Shown here piece after piece: positions 35,593 to 43,558 of a stretch of 61,432 nucleotides of DNA. Under the pieces are notes generated by a model. It made no database searches. It had not been told where the DNA came from and saw nothing but the letters and a program-made list of their open reading frames with translations. Numbering within the stretch: the first letter of the stretch is position 1; each line of letters starts with the position of its first letter. This DNA comes from DYQY01 sp964643725 (lineage in GTDB: Bacteria; Margulisbacteria; Riflemargulisbacteria; GWF2-35-9; DYQY01): contig CAZXTL010000008.1 of the NCBI GenBank assembly GCA_964643725.1, positions 1 through 61,432 of the forward strand, in the 5' to 3' direction. The translations under genes and the position numbers were made by a program.

Positions 35593-36195
35593 CTAGTGTT
35601 TCATCCTTTCACAAGATTCTCGACATTCTTTAATCATCAGCTGAATGTCACCAGTAGTTTTTTGCTCCATAAGCCTTAATGCTTCTATTTTATTTTCATT
35701 CATTTGATGAATCTTCTGTTTAACGGCACTCTGTTTAGCAACAGGAAGCGTCTGACTTATATCTAAAGCATCTTGTGCGTCTTGTAATAAAAGAGCCAGT
35801 ACTTGCTTGTCTACTTTTCCCTTCATATTAAAATTTTGTGTCAATTCGTTCATTCTCTGTTGAGAAAAAACTATCTTAAGTTCTGCTTTGCCGGAAGGAG
35901 ATACATTGAAAATATAAACAATCTTCTCAGTAATTAATTTAATAGGATAAAAAAAACTTCCAGGCATACTATAAGCTACAGATGAAAACAAAGTAGCACT
36001 CATTATTATCCCAATCAGGAAAGACGCAGCCATATATGAAAATGGTTTCATAGCGCTATGAAATCTTTTGAAAATAGAAACTTGTTTGCTATGGTTTTTC
36101 TCCGCTATTGCTTGAACATCAAGAATTGTCTGCCTCATTGCCTTTTGATCGATCTCAGGTTTTGGCACTGTTTTTAATAAATTTTCTATATTCAT
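35593..36195 (-). CDS. anti-sigma-like membrane protein (DUF5667-like)
   Basis: 200 aa: a cytoplasmic N-terminal 50 residues, one TM (YMAASFLIGIIMSATLFSSVAYS), then MPGSFFYPIKLITEKIVYIF. The last resembles the PGxxLYPvKxxxE signature of DUF5667 proteins, and a helical periplasmic tail follows. It overlaps the sigma factor gene by 4 bp, the usual sigma/anti-sigma layout. Confidence 0.75.
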   Translation of the reverse strand: MNIENLLKTVPKPEIDQKAMRQTILDVQAIAEKNHSKQVSIFKRFHSAMKPFSYMAASFLIGIIMSATLFSSVAYSMPGSFFYPIKLITEKIVYIFNVSPSGKAELKIVFSQQRMNELTQNFNMKGKVDKQVLALLLQDAQDALDISQTLPVAKQSAVKQKIHQMNENKIEALRLMEQKTTGDIQLMIKECRESCERMKH

Positions 36196-36707
36196 GTTAT
36201 TACCACCATTTTCTTAAGCGTTGAAATTGCTCTAAAATGTAACAATTTTACAGCTCCTTCACTTTTCTTTAAAATTTCTGCAATTTGTTTATTAGTAAAA
36301 TCATTAATATACTTTAAAATAATAACCTCCTGTTGTAATAAAGGGAGTTTCCCAACGCTAGTTTTAAACATTTCTTGAGATAAAGCAGTTTCTTCTAAAT
36401 TTTCTTTAGAACTAACATCATTCTCTAAAACGTTTGTTTCCTGAATGCGTATTTTTTTCCAACGGTAGTAGTCGTTAACTACATTGCGAGCAATTGTATA
36501 AATCCAACTTGAAAAACTACCACTTTGGAATGAAAGATTATTAATCATTTTAATAAATACCTCATGGGTAAGATTCTCTGCATCTTCTTTGCTTTTGGTT
36601 CTAAAATATATAAACCTGTAGATAAGAGGATAATAGGTTTCACATAGCTCATTAATAGCTCCTTTATCATTGTTCTTGGCTTTGTTTATAAGTATATCTT
36701 TATCCAT
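36192..36707 (-). CDS. ECF-type RNA polymerase sigma factor
   Basis: 171 aa. Region 2: INELCETYYPLIYRFIYFRTKSKEDAENLTHEVFIKMI. Region 4: LPLLQQEVIILKYINDFTNKQIAEILKKSEGAVKLLHFRAISTLK. It is the first gene of a seven-gene minus-strand run ending in an ABC transporter, and probably directs expression of that run and of itself. A TATAAT lies about 22 nt upstream of its ATG. Confidence 0.92.
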   Translation of the reverse strand: MDKDILINKAKNNDKGAINELCETYYPLIYRFIYFRTKSKEDAENLTHEVFIKMINNLSFQSGSFSSWIYTIARNVVNDYYRWKKIRIQETNVLENDVSSKENLEETALSQEMFKTSVGKLPLLQQEVIILKYINDFTNKQIAEILKKSEGAVKLLHFRAISTLKKMVVIT

Positions 36708-36823
36708 CTTATTGAAAGTTTGATACTATTTTGCTTAATTATAAACTACATTTACTATGACGATTGAAATAGGAGAAAGGTTACGCTAAGCGTATTTTTT
36801 TTAATTTTTTTATATAATCAAAA

Positions 36824-36886
36824 GTAAACTTTTGAAATCTTTTTCAATAAGGCCTCATTGCCGGCCTTATTAATCCGCTAGTCCCT
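36824..36886 (-). repeat. mosaic repeat copy C
   Basis: The minus strand reads TAGCGGATT, then AATAAGGCC-(GGCAATGA)-GGCCTTATT, then AAAAGT-TT-ACTTTT. Same module order as the right half of copy A. It abuts the 449-bp duplication. Confidence 0.65.
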
Positions 36887-37320
36887 GCGCAAACTCACTT
36901 TATTAAAATCTGGGGTATTTCTTGTCACCTTGTGAGCCACTGCCATCTTCATAATATAACACTCAACCTGCAGGAGCATTGCAACCTCTCCCAGCAGAAG
37001 ATATAAATATTTTCTTAGCAGTTGAACTTGCTGCTAACCCTCTCCTTTTCATAATTGAAATGGAGAGGGTGACGGCACTAATCTTCATTGAAATACACTT
37101 ATGGCTTCCGTGGGTGAGGTTCGTCGAAATATCAACGATTTTATACTCGTTCAGGAAGCTCCGGGACACTATTTTTAATAGAACTACACAAAAAACTCAA
37201 GGATATAATTTTAAATCCTTCCACTCTTTAAGGTCACAAATTGCGACCTTAAAGAATCACTATGCCTTTAACTTAAAAAACCAATCTTATATTTTGGTTC
37301 TTCAATAACTGTATGTAATA
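36872..37320. repeat. 449-bp direct repeat, copy 1
   Basis: Nearly identical to 38735-39183 (offset 1863 bp), with only scattered substitutions. Its right end contains the last codons of an ORF6N gene (minus strand VIEEPKYKIGFLS-stop) without the rest of that gene, plus a hairpin fragment reading LRSQFVTLK. The 68- and 109-codon frames inside are repeat translations and not credible genes. The gap 36708-37383 holds nothing else. Confidence 0.85.
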
Positions 37321-37383
37321 GTTTATTGTGCAACATTGTGCAACTAATTACGAGATATCATTGCACAGTAGGTGTTTATTATT

Positions 37384-38469
37384 TTAATTTTTCGAGAGCA
37401 ACTCTAATAGTGCTACGTTAACATAATAATTCGCTCTACCGATCTTTTCTTTTTTAAGGAATCCATCAGCGGCCAACTCATCCAAATATTTAGTTGCAGT
37501 CAATCGCGTAACTTTAATATCTCGCACCAAAAACTCAATCTTAGTGTATGGATGAAAAAAAAGATTATTCAACAAATCTTGACTGTAGAAACGATAGCCC
37601 TCACGAATGCGATGTTTATAATCCATCATAATCAACTTAATTCCTTTAACAATCTCTATAGTTTGAATGGCTGTCTTCTCCACACCCTCAAGCATGTACA
37701 AAATCCAATCCTCCCAATTTTGATTATCTCGAACACCCTGCAACAATCCATAATAATCATCTTTATGATCTACAATGTATCGACTGAGGTAAAGAACTGG
37801 AATATCCAATAATCCCTGGTGAACCAGATATAGAATATTTAAAATTCGGCCAGTACGACCATTTCCATCATAAAAAGGATGGATACTCTCAAACTGATAA
37901 TGAATAATTGCCATTTTAACTAACGGATCCAATTCTAACATCTGATTGTCATTGATAAACTGTTCTAAATTCTTCATCAAAAAAAGAATCTCCTTCTCAT
38001 CCTGAGGTGGCACATAGACTGTTGCTCCAGTTTTGGCATTTTTAAGTTCAGTTCCAGGCAATTTACGAAAACCAGCATTATTTGATTCAATCATTGCTTG
38101 GACTTCTAATATATGATTATTTGATAATAATCTCGTCTTTTTGACAAGCTGATAACCAGACCGAAGTGCGCCTACATAATTTCTAACCTCTTTTGTGGCA
38201 GAATTAACCTCATTAATAATCTCTCCCTTAAATAAATCATCCTGAGTAGTTATAATATTTTCAATAGCAGAGCTATCTTTGGCCTCTTGTAAAGCCAATG
38301 TGTTAATCAAAATACTCTGATTTGGTATACTGCTTGAAATACCTTTTAATTCTGCAAGATAACGATGTGCTGTTGCTGTTTTCTTTAGCACCAGCTTCGA
38401 CTCCAGCTCTACCTTCGGTGGCAGGATTGCTAACGTATTGTATTTTTTAGAATGATTACTTAAACTCAT
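37384..38469 (-). CDS. Fic family protein with C-terminal winged HTH
   Basis: 361 aa. The Fic motif HPFYDGNGRTGR is complete (about residues 200-211) and the inhibitory SSAIEN is at about 67-72. The C-terminal 80 residues (LFFHPYTKIEFLVRDIKVTRLTATKYLDELAADGFLKKEKIGR) form a winged helix. This Fic-wHTH architecture is common and suggests a self-regulated AMP-transferase. The ATG has a TAAAAT 8 nt upstream and no Shine-Dalgarno. Flanked by the 449-bp direct repeats. Confidence 0.92.
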   Translation of the reverse strand: MSLSNHSKKYNTLAILPPKVELESKLVLKKTATAHRYLAELKGISSSIPNQSILINTLALQEAKDSSAIENIITTQDDLFKGEIINEVNSATKEVRNYVGALRSGYQLVKKTRLLSNNHILEVQAMIESNNAGFRKLPGTELKNAKTGATVYVPPQDEKEILFLMKNLEQFINDNQMLELDPLVKMAIIHYQFESIHPFYDGNGRTGRILNILYLVHQGLLDIPVLYLSRYIVDHKDDYYGLLQGVRDNQNWEDWILYMLEGVEKTAIQTIEIVKGIKLIMMDYKHRIREGYRFYSQDLLNNLFFHPYTKIEFLVRDIKVTRLTATKYLDELAADGFLKKEKIGRANYYVNVALLELLSKN

Positions 38470-38470
38470 A

Positions 38471-38538
38471 TGTATAAATTTTACACTATTTTATACATAA
38501 AGCAATAACGTGTATAATTTTATGGTTATTTTATACAC
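38471..38538 (-). promoter_or_regulatory. fic promoter with alternating TGTATAA operator-like repeats
   Basis: Minus strand TTGCTT (38500-38505), 16 bp, TAAAAT (38478-38483). TGTATAAATTTTA (38471), TTTTATACAT (38489), TGTATAATTTTA (38511) and TTTTATACAC (38529) alternate in orientation, making two inverted repeats across the promoter. A likely repressor site, perhaps for the Fic-wHTH protein itself. Confidence 0.6.
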
Positions 38539-38634
38539 AATCCATATACGCAACTATAATTATTTAGTTTCTATTAAACACAAAATTTAATTTATTAGCG
38601 AGGCTAACTATGGCTATTTAGAAAAGGATTTCTA

Positions 38635-38745
38635 GCTTTCTTTATGTTAAGGTCTCATTGCCGACCTATACTCAAGCTTCGCTTTCGTAGTCAGCCACTA
38701 AATTCGCAAAGCTCATTAAGTGGAGCTGAAATACAATCCGCTAGT
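38635..38745 (-). repeat. mosaic repeat copy D (with inserted module)
   Basis: The minus strand keeps the loop GGCAATGA and right arm GACCTTAAC, but the left arm is interrupted. A module CACTTAATGAGC...GAATTTAGTGG, related to the CCGCTAAA/TTAAGCGG hairpin of 31450 and 40750, sits between it and CTAGCGGATTG. Confidence 0.6.
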
Positions 38746-39183
38746 CCCTGCGCAAACTCACTTCATTAAAATCTGGGATATTTCTTATCGCCTTGTGAGC
38801 TAATGCCATCTTCATAATATAACACTCAACCTGCAGGAGCATTGCAACCTCTCCCAGCAGAAGATATAAATATTTTCTTAGCAGTTGAACTTGCTGCTAA
38901 CCCTCTCCTTTTCATAATTGAAATGGAGAGGGTGACGGCACTAATCTTCATTGAAATACACTTATGGCTTCCGTGGGTGAGGTTCGTCGAAATATCAACG
39001 ATTTTATACTCGTTCAGGAAGCTCCGGGACACTATTTTTAATAGAACTACACAAAAAACTCAAGGATATAATTTTAAATCCTTCCACTCTTTAAGGTCAC
39101 AAATTGCGACCTTAAAGAATCACTATGCCTTTAACTTAAGAAACCAATCTTATATTTTGGTTCTTCAATAACTGGATGTAATA
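38735..39183. repeat. 449-bp direct repeat, copy 2
   Basis: The partner of 36872-37320. Its last 53 bp are the real 3' end of the ORF6N gene, so this is probably the parental copy. It contains TTTAAGGTC-N9-GACCTTAAA. Confidence 0.85.
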
Positions 39184-39622
39184 ATTCATCTACACTTTCA
39201 ACAAGATAGCTAATCATATAATCATGCTCTTGCAATTTCTTCTTAATTTCCTCGTTTGTTGCAAGAAATTCTCTTAACTGGACGAATGTACGCATAATTT
39301 GGATATTAATAAGTATTGCTTTTTCACTATTTAAAACTGTAGATAACATTGCAATGCCTAATTCTGTAAATGCATTTGGGGAAAATCTTTTCATGTTAAA
39401 ATTTGCGGTCACAAATTGTGACCGCAAATTTTTATACTCACTTTCTGTAAGCTTAAACATAAAATCTTCTGGAAATCTGGCAGCATTTCTCTTAACTGCT
39501 TGATTTAGTACCTTAGTGTCAACCATATACAATTCTGCCAAATCGCTATCTATCATGACCTTTTTGCCACGAATGATATAGATCTTAGATTGAATATTTT
39601 CTAAAGGTATTATGTTTTCCAT
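39131..39622 (-). CDS. ORF6N domain protein
   Basis: DNA-binding domain protein of phage/KilA-N relatives: IYIIRGKKVMIDSDLAELYMVDTKVLNQAVKRNAARFPEDFMF, then LRSQFVTANF and FTELGIAMLSTVLNSEKAI, and a C-terminal coiled coil. A perfect palindrome (14-bp arms) lies inside the coding region at the LRSQFVT codons. TATTAT lies 7 nt before the ATG, with TTGACT 18 bp upstream. Typical of mobile or accessory regions. Confidence 0.9.
   Translation of the reverse strand: MENIIPLENIQSKIYIIRGKKVMIDSDLAELYMVDTKVLNQAVKRNAARFPEDFMFKLTESEYKNLRSQFVTANFNMKRFSPNAFTELGIAMLSTVLNSEKAILINIQIMRTFVQLREFLATNEEIKKKLQEHDYMISYLVESVDELLHPVIEEPKYKIGFLS
39399..39431. repeat. palindrome inside the ORF6N coding region
   Basis: AAATTTGCGGTCAC-AAATT-GTGACCGCAAATTT: 14-bp perfect arms, 5-nt centre, within the codons of the conserved LRSQFVT segment. 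Confidence 0.8.
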
Positions 39623-39695
39623 AACAACTATAATAAACTATTATCCTACAGCAAGTCAACGTTATTTATTATATAATATATCAAATTGACGTTAG

Positions 39696-40628
39696 CTATA
39701 AATACTCAACTGCTAAACCAGTATCTAGCAGCTCTTGGTTAAGAAACTTTCCATTATTAATTAGCTTTAAAAGATCTTGTTCGTCCTTGTCATAAAAGAT
39801 ATCTACTAGGTAACGAGTGTATTTGTCGCGCATGGATGTCTTTATAGCAATGAACTTGCAATCCTTTAGAGCTTTAAGCACATAGTCTTTGGCTGTCCTA
39901 CCCCCTTTGGTTTCGATACCTTCGGAATTAATGCCACGGAAACGTAACTTCTGAGTAGTCCAAGTGTTAAGCCCGAGGTCGATGTCTGCCCAGATAGTGT
40001 CACCGTCCAGCACCTCAAGAACATATGCCTTATAGGTGTAATGAGGTATGGAGTTAAGATGTAGCCTAGTAGAGCCCTTTGCTGTGAGTGTTTTGCCATC
40101 TAGGAAGACATTAAAGCCAAGGTCTAGCATGTCTTTAGCTTGGATTTGCTTGGTCTGGTAGACGTATGGTGCAGTGCGACTTACTTTTAAAATTGGTTTT
40201 GTTTTGGGAAGTTCTTTAGTAGTTGGATGGTGGATTAGAGCTGTTAGCTCGCTAACGCTAAGATGCTCTTTTTTTACCTGTTTTTCTAATGCCTTTCTTT
40301 GCTCTATGTCAGGAATAGCAAGCAATAGACGCATATGAGACCATGTCAATTCTTGACACGTGTCAAGAATCTTTGGGTACTCTTCAAAGAAGGTAACGCT
40401 TCGATATAAGGTGGTTACGTCTATCTTTAAATTCTCAGAAAGTAATGGGAAAAGTGTTGCTCCATAATTTGCACGGTCTTTGTTTTTAAGTAAGTGCTTC
40501 TTTATATGTTTGCCGACTTTCCAATAAGTAACTACCTTACCTTGTTCTATTTCCTGACGGATAGTTTCTATTAAAAGCTGTTCAGCTTTGGTAGGTTTAA
40601 TAATTGCTAGATTTTTATTTGTTACCAT
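39696..40628 (-). CDS. DUF1016-N / SNase-like fusion protein
   Basis: Residues 15-135 resemble the N-terminal helical domain of DUF1016/YhcG nucleases (VVTYWKVGKHIKKHLL ... YRSVTFFEEYPKI ... LTWSHMRLLLAI). Residues 197-308 form a staphylococcal-nuclease-like domain (VLEVLDGDTIWADI, LRFRGI, DKYTRYLVDIFY, LNQELLDTGLAVEYL). The Asp (LDGD) and both arginines (229, 272) are present, but the usual GIDxPE reads GINSEG, so a metal-binding Asp and catalytic Glu appear changed. Unusual combination in an accessory island; possible defence or mobile-element role. Confidence 0.75.
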   Translation of the reverse strand: MVTNKNLAIIKPTKAEQLLIETIRQEIEQGKVVTYWKVGKHIKKHLLKNKDRANYGATLFPLLSENLKIDVTTLYRSVTFFEEYPKILDTCQELTWSHMRLLLAIPDIEQRKALEKQVKKEHLSVSELTALIHHPTTKELPKTKPILKVSRTAPYVYQTKQIQAKDMLDLGFNVFLDGKTLTAKGSTRLHLNSIPHYTYKAYVLEVLDGDTIWADIDLGLNTWTTQKLRFRGINSEGIETKGGRTAKDYVLKALKDCKFIAIKTSMRDKYTRYLVDIFYDKDEQDLLKLINNGKFLNQELLDTGLAVEYL

Positions 40629-40681
40629 ACGTTAAGTATATATATTATATATACAATTTTCATTAAAACTAATTTTTTTTA

Positions 40682-40846
40682 TTTTGAAAGTAAACTTTTA
40701 GATTCTTTTATGTTAAGGTCACTCTTAGCTATCGCTTTCGAGGATTGCCGCTAAATTCGTTCCTCATTAAGCGGAGCAATTGCATTGCCTATCTTATTAC
40801 GTTCAGATAGCTCCGGGACACTTTTTAAAAAAACTACCCCCGAGTA
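40682..40846 (-). repeat. mosaic repeat copy E1
   Basis: AAAGTAAACTTTTAGATTC end module, then GTTAAGGTC, then the CCGCTAAA...TTAAGCGGAG hairpin module. Last is AGCTCCGGGACACTTTTTAA, also at 37160 and 39023. Modules are shared with the other copies in a new order. Confidence 0.6.
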
Positions 40847-41102
40847 ATGTTTGAACAACTTAAATTGCAGAAATTTTGAAGTCATTTAACGACAGCAAAT
40901 AAAGAAAAGATAGTTTCGCAATGCTCCCGCAGGTTGAAAAAATAATATTGAAAACAGTAATGAATAAAAGGGTGACAAAAAATTTCCCAAATTTAAGGAA
41001 GTGAGTTTTATGAGGGGGTGAGGGGATCATAAGGGCTGCGGAAGCCCTTATAAAAAAGAATCAAAAAATATATTTTTAAATAAGCAAGTTAGCCTCGCTA
41101 AC
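40847..41102 (+). repeat. mosaic repeat copy E2
   Basis: GAAATTTTGAAGTCATTTAA, CAATGCTCCCGCAGGTT, GGGTGAC.AAAAATTTCCCA, then the stem ATAAGGGCT-(GCGGA)-AGCCCTTAT (41029-41051) and AAGTTAGCCTCGCTAAC. Same order as copy F. 40629-41218 contains no gene. Confidence 0.7.
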
Positions 41103-41196
41103 AAATTAAGTTCCGTGTGCCTGAAGGCAATTAATAAAAAGAAAAATGAGACCTTAACGAATAAGAATTAGCAAAGTCTCCTTTGCGATAAGCCCT

Positions 41197-41211
41197 GTTA
41201 GTGCAACTAAC
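41197..41211. repeat. GTTAGT-GCA-ACTAAC palindrome
   Basis: A 15-bp palindrome just before the lipoprotein stop at 41219; identical sites at 14901-14915 and 43536-43550. Confidence 0.5.
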
Positions 41212-41218
41212 TAAACAA

Positions 41219-41617
41219 TTAAGATCTAGAACTCTCCATTATTATTCTAGATATTTGTAATGCGCCAGCCACAAGACTCAACACCTTGCCATCTACTTCC
41301 ATCCTCTGTAACTTAACATGGTCGTTATCTGCATTAAGCAAATATTGCATCTTAACGACATGCTTTTGTGCTTTACCAGATGGCCTTACAGTAACCTTAA
41401 GAAGAACCATATTAGGCTTCTGCTTGTTCTTAACAATGGTCCATTTAACTTTTCCGTTTTTTCCAGCAACTGAGTCAATTAACTGACCTATTGTATGCGT
41501 TTCACCTTTAAAGGTTGTCTCTTTAACTATATTAATATATTCATTCGCACAACCAACTAACCCCAATACTAATAACCCACAGATTAATAATAAAACAATC
41601 TTCTTTAGTTTTGCCAT
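41219..41617 (-). CDS. predicted lipoprotein (132 aa)
   Basis: Signal peptide with lipobox LVGC at residues 20-23 (KKIVLLLICGLLVLGLVGC). The mature part is beta-rich (VKWTIVKNKQKPNMVLLKVTV, HVVKMQYLLN). An AAAGGA Shine-Dalgarno is present. No family recognised. Confidence 0.75.
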   Translation of the reverse strand: MAKLKKIVLLLICGLLVLGLVGCANEYINIVKETTFKGETHTIGQLIDSVAGKNGKVKWTIVKNKQKPNMVLLKVTVRPSGKAQKHVVKMQYLLNADNDHVKLQRMEVDGKVLSLVAGALQISRIIMESSRS

Positions 41618-41680
41618 TTTATTATTCCTTTCCTTAACTCAGTCTCAACAATATTTCTTTATTAACAATATAATACATAA

Positions 41681-43153
41681 TTATAACTTTAATGTAGAGA
41701 GGCTCTTATTACTTACTTTTTCATAAAGCCTAACAGTAGGGGCATCTACAAGTAACGTATAAGAAGCCTTTGAGGTCATCTCCTTTATCTCTGCAGCAGA
41801 AAGACTGTCCTCGAAAGCACCAAAAGATTCACCAGTTAGCAGATAACGAATAGCTCTTGCTTTTTGGTTTGTGTTCCACCATCCAACAAATTGTTCAGTA
41901 GACACAGAGGTAACAGGACGGAAAATCATATATTCAAATGGCGCACCATTCTCACGATTAAAATACTGACGATAATACAAATGGGTAAGCGTAGTGCTAG
42001 TCCCTAAGACAGACGCTTCTGCTGGAACCAAAGAAACTGCTTTCTTCACGTCTTTCCAACCCTGGGTTGGGATGAAATATCGAACCTCCAGGACAACAAA
42101 TGCTAAAAGATTAACTACAGCAAACCCAATAACTGTGCGCTTAAAGATGGTCATTATCTTTTGTTGTTTCTCTGTTGGTCGCAACTGAATCTTCTGGATA
42201 ACAAGCATAGTAGAAAAAGCAAGAATAGGAATAAGTGGTGCTACGTAATGGTTAGATGGGTCTGTTAATCCTGGTTGGTTGCTAAGCAAGTTTTGCAAAA
42301 ACACCAACGAGCCAATCCAAAACAAAGACGACCGTAAACAAAGAAACGCCAAAGGAGCCAACAAAACAAGCACATACGCAATTTTTTCAGACTTCAAAAG
42401 CTGAGCTATAACAAGCTGTGGCTTTAGGATGGCATTAATAATGATTTCTTTTGGGGTTGAGCCTAGATAATCATAGAACCGAAAGTGACTATAAGAATGA
42501 AACATTGGCATAACAAAATGAATTAAAACATAAGCAACTAGCGCACTATAAACAATAACCAATATACCTTGAGTAAACTGCTTCTTATAAATAAGATACA
42601 AACCTAACGGGATAGTAATAATAAAGAAGGTTTCCTTACCAAAAGGCATTAAGATAATGGGGATCCATAGCAAACGAAACTGCTTAGTAACTATAAAATA
42701 TAAGGACCAACTAAGAAGCATCGCCATAACAATATCGCCATGGAAATCAACCATTCCAATGTGTCGAAAACTATAAGTAGTAAAAAGGATAAAAGCGGCT
42801 GACAACAATCCCTTTCTGCCAAACCACTGCTCTGCCAAACTAAGGATAGGATAAGCAAGTAACCCCATGGTTATTGCTTGGATTAGGAATAGCCAAACAG
42901 GACTACACTTAATTAGATACAACGGAGCAAGCACATATAAGTACGGATAGAAACGATTCCCAAACTGGTGCATGTTTTCGATGTTTAAAAATAACCCGCG
43001 TCCATGTATAAGATTCCACACAGGATGGTCAAAAAAGTATAAGTCAGCAAAGGTAGTATGGAACCCAAGGTGAGCACACCAACGAATAAGAAAAAAATAT
43101 AAGATTGCAGCTAGTGTAAGGCCTATTCGAATTGAACGATTAGATAGTTTCAT
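41681..43153 (-). CDS. DUF2079 polytopic membrane protein
   Basis: 490 aa with about 10 membrane segments. The N-terminal FADLYFFDHPVWNLIHGRGLF is the DUF2079 hallmark (FDxxxFxxxxWN), and MVDFHGDIVMAMLLSWSLYF follows later. Related in topology to GT-C glycosyltransferases (with an Asp in the first loop); probable lipid-linked sugar transfer but no acceptor known. Confidence 0.85.
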   Translation of the reverse strand: MKLSNRSIRIGLTLAAILYFFLIRWCAHLGFHTTFADLYFFDHPVWNLIHGRGLFLNIENMHQFGNRFYPYLYVLAPLYLIKCSPVWLFLIQAITMGLLAYPILSLAEQWFGRKGLLSAAFILFTTYSFRHIGMVDFHGDIVMAMLLSWSLYFIVTKQFRLLWIPIILMPFGKETFFIITIPLGLYLIYKKQFTQGILVIVYSALVAYVLIHFVMPMFHSYSHFRFYDYLGSTPKEIIINAILKPQLVIAQLLKSEKIAYVLVLLAPLAFLCLRSSLFWIGSLVFLQNLLSNQPGLTDPSNHYVAPLIPILAFSTMLVIQKIQLRPTEKQQKIMTIFKRTVIGFAVVNLLAFVVLEVRYFIPTQGWKDVKKAVSLVPAEASVLGTSTTLTHLYYRQYFNRENGAPFEYMIFRPVTSVSTEQFVGWWNTNQKARAIRYLLTGESFGAFEDSLSAAEIKEMTSKASYTLLVDAPTVRLYEKVSNKSLSTLKL

Positions 43154-43204
43154 ATGTTCCAGTATAGCTCAAGCTCGTTTCTAAAAAAAGAGCAACTAGC
43201 TTGC

Positions 43205-43285
43205 TTTGCAAGCAAAACCCAAATGCCAAAACTCAAATGACAAATAAATCGAACAAATCCCAAATCCAAATAAATAAAACCTGTC
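43205..43285. repeat. AAATCCAAATAAAT-type filler
   Basis: AAAACCCAAATGCC, CAAATGACAAATAAATC and CCCAAATCCAAATAAAT in series, similar to 1497, 18475 and 52650. Non-coding. Confidence 0.45.
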
Positions 43286-43294
43286 ACTGATTTT

Positions 43295-43550
43295 CTGAGC
43301 GAATATATAATTGTTGAAATTTTGAAGTCATTTAACGACATTAAGTTAAAAAAGATAATTACTCAATGCTCCCGCAGGTTCTAATATCTATATTGAAAAC
43401 AGCAAGAGCTCACAGGGTGACGAAAAATTTCCCAGATTATAATGAAGCGAGTTTAATCAGTGACGAGGGGATTAATAAGGGGTGCGGAACCCCTTATTGA
43501 AAGAAAGATTAGAAATTCTTTTCTAAATAAGCCAAGTTAGTGCAACTAAC
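43295..43550 (+). repeat. mosaic repeat copy F
   Basis: GAAATTTTGAAGTCATTTAA, CAATGCTCCCGCAGGTT, AAAAATTTCCCAGATT, the stem AATAAGGGGT-(GCGGA)-ACCCCTTATT (43474-43498), AGAAATTCTTTTCT, and the palindrome GTTAGT-GCA-ACTAAC (43536-43550). The stem may act as the mnmE-operon terminator on the minus strand. Confidence 0.7.
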
Positions 43551-43558
43551 AAAAAAGG

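Noticed and set aside
36963..37308. 68- and 109-codon frames, repeated at 38826-39171
   Set aside because: Overlapping frames on opposite strands within a duplicated repeat built of CCCTCTCC hairpins; no ribosome-binding site, composition of a translated repeat.
40847..41102. Conserved reading frame MLPQV...KNFPN in repeats E2, F and the 449-bp copies
   Set aside because: The frame is kept over about 30 codons in several copies, but lengths and stops differ, there is no ribosome-binding site and spacers vary; structure rather than coding seems conserved. Kept only as part of the repeat description.
43150..43341. 63-codon frame between DUF2079 and mnmE
   Set aside because: Translation of the AAATCC filler and repeat F; no homology features.
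31559..43550. Insertion sequence or prophage
   Set aside because: Despite repeats, Fic and ORF6N genes, I see no transposase, integrase, terminase or structural gene in the window.
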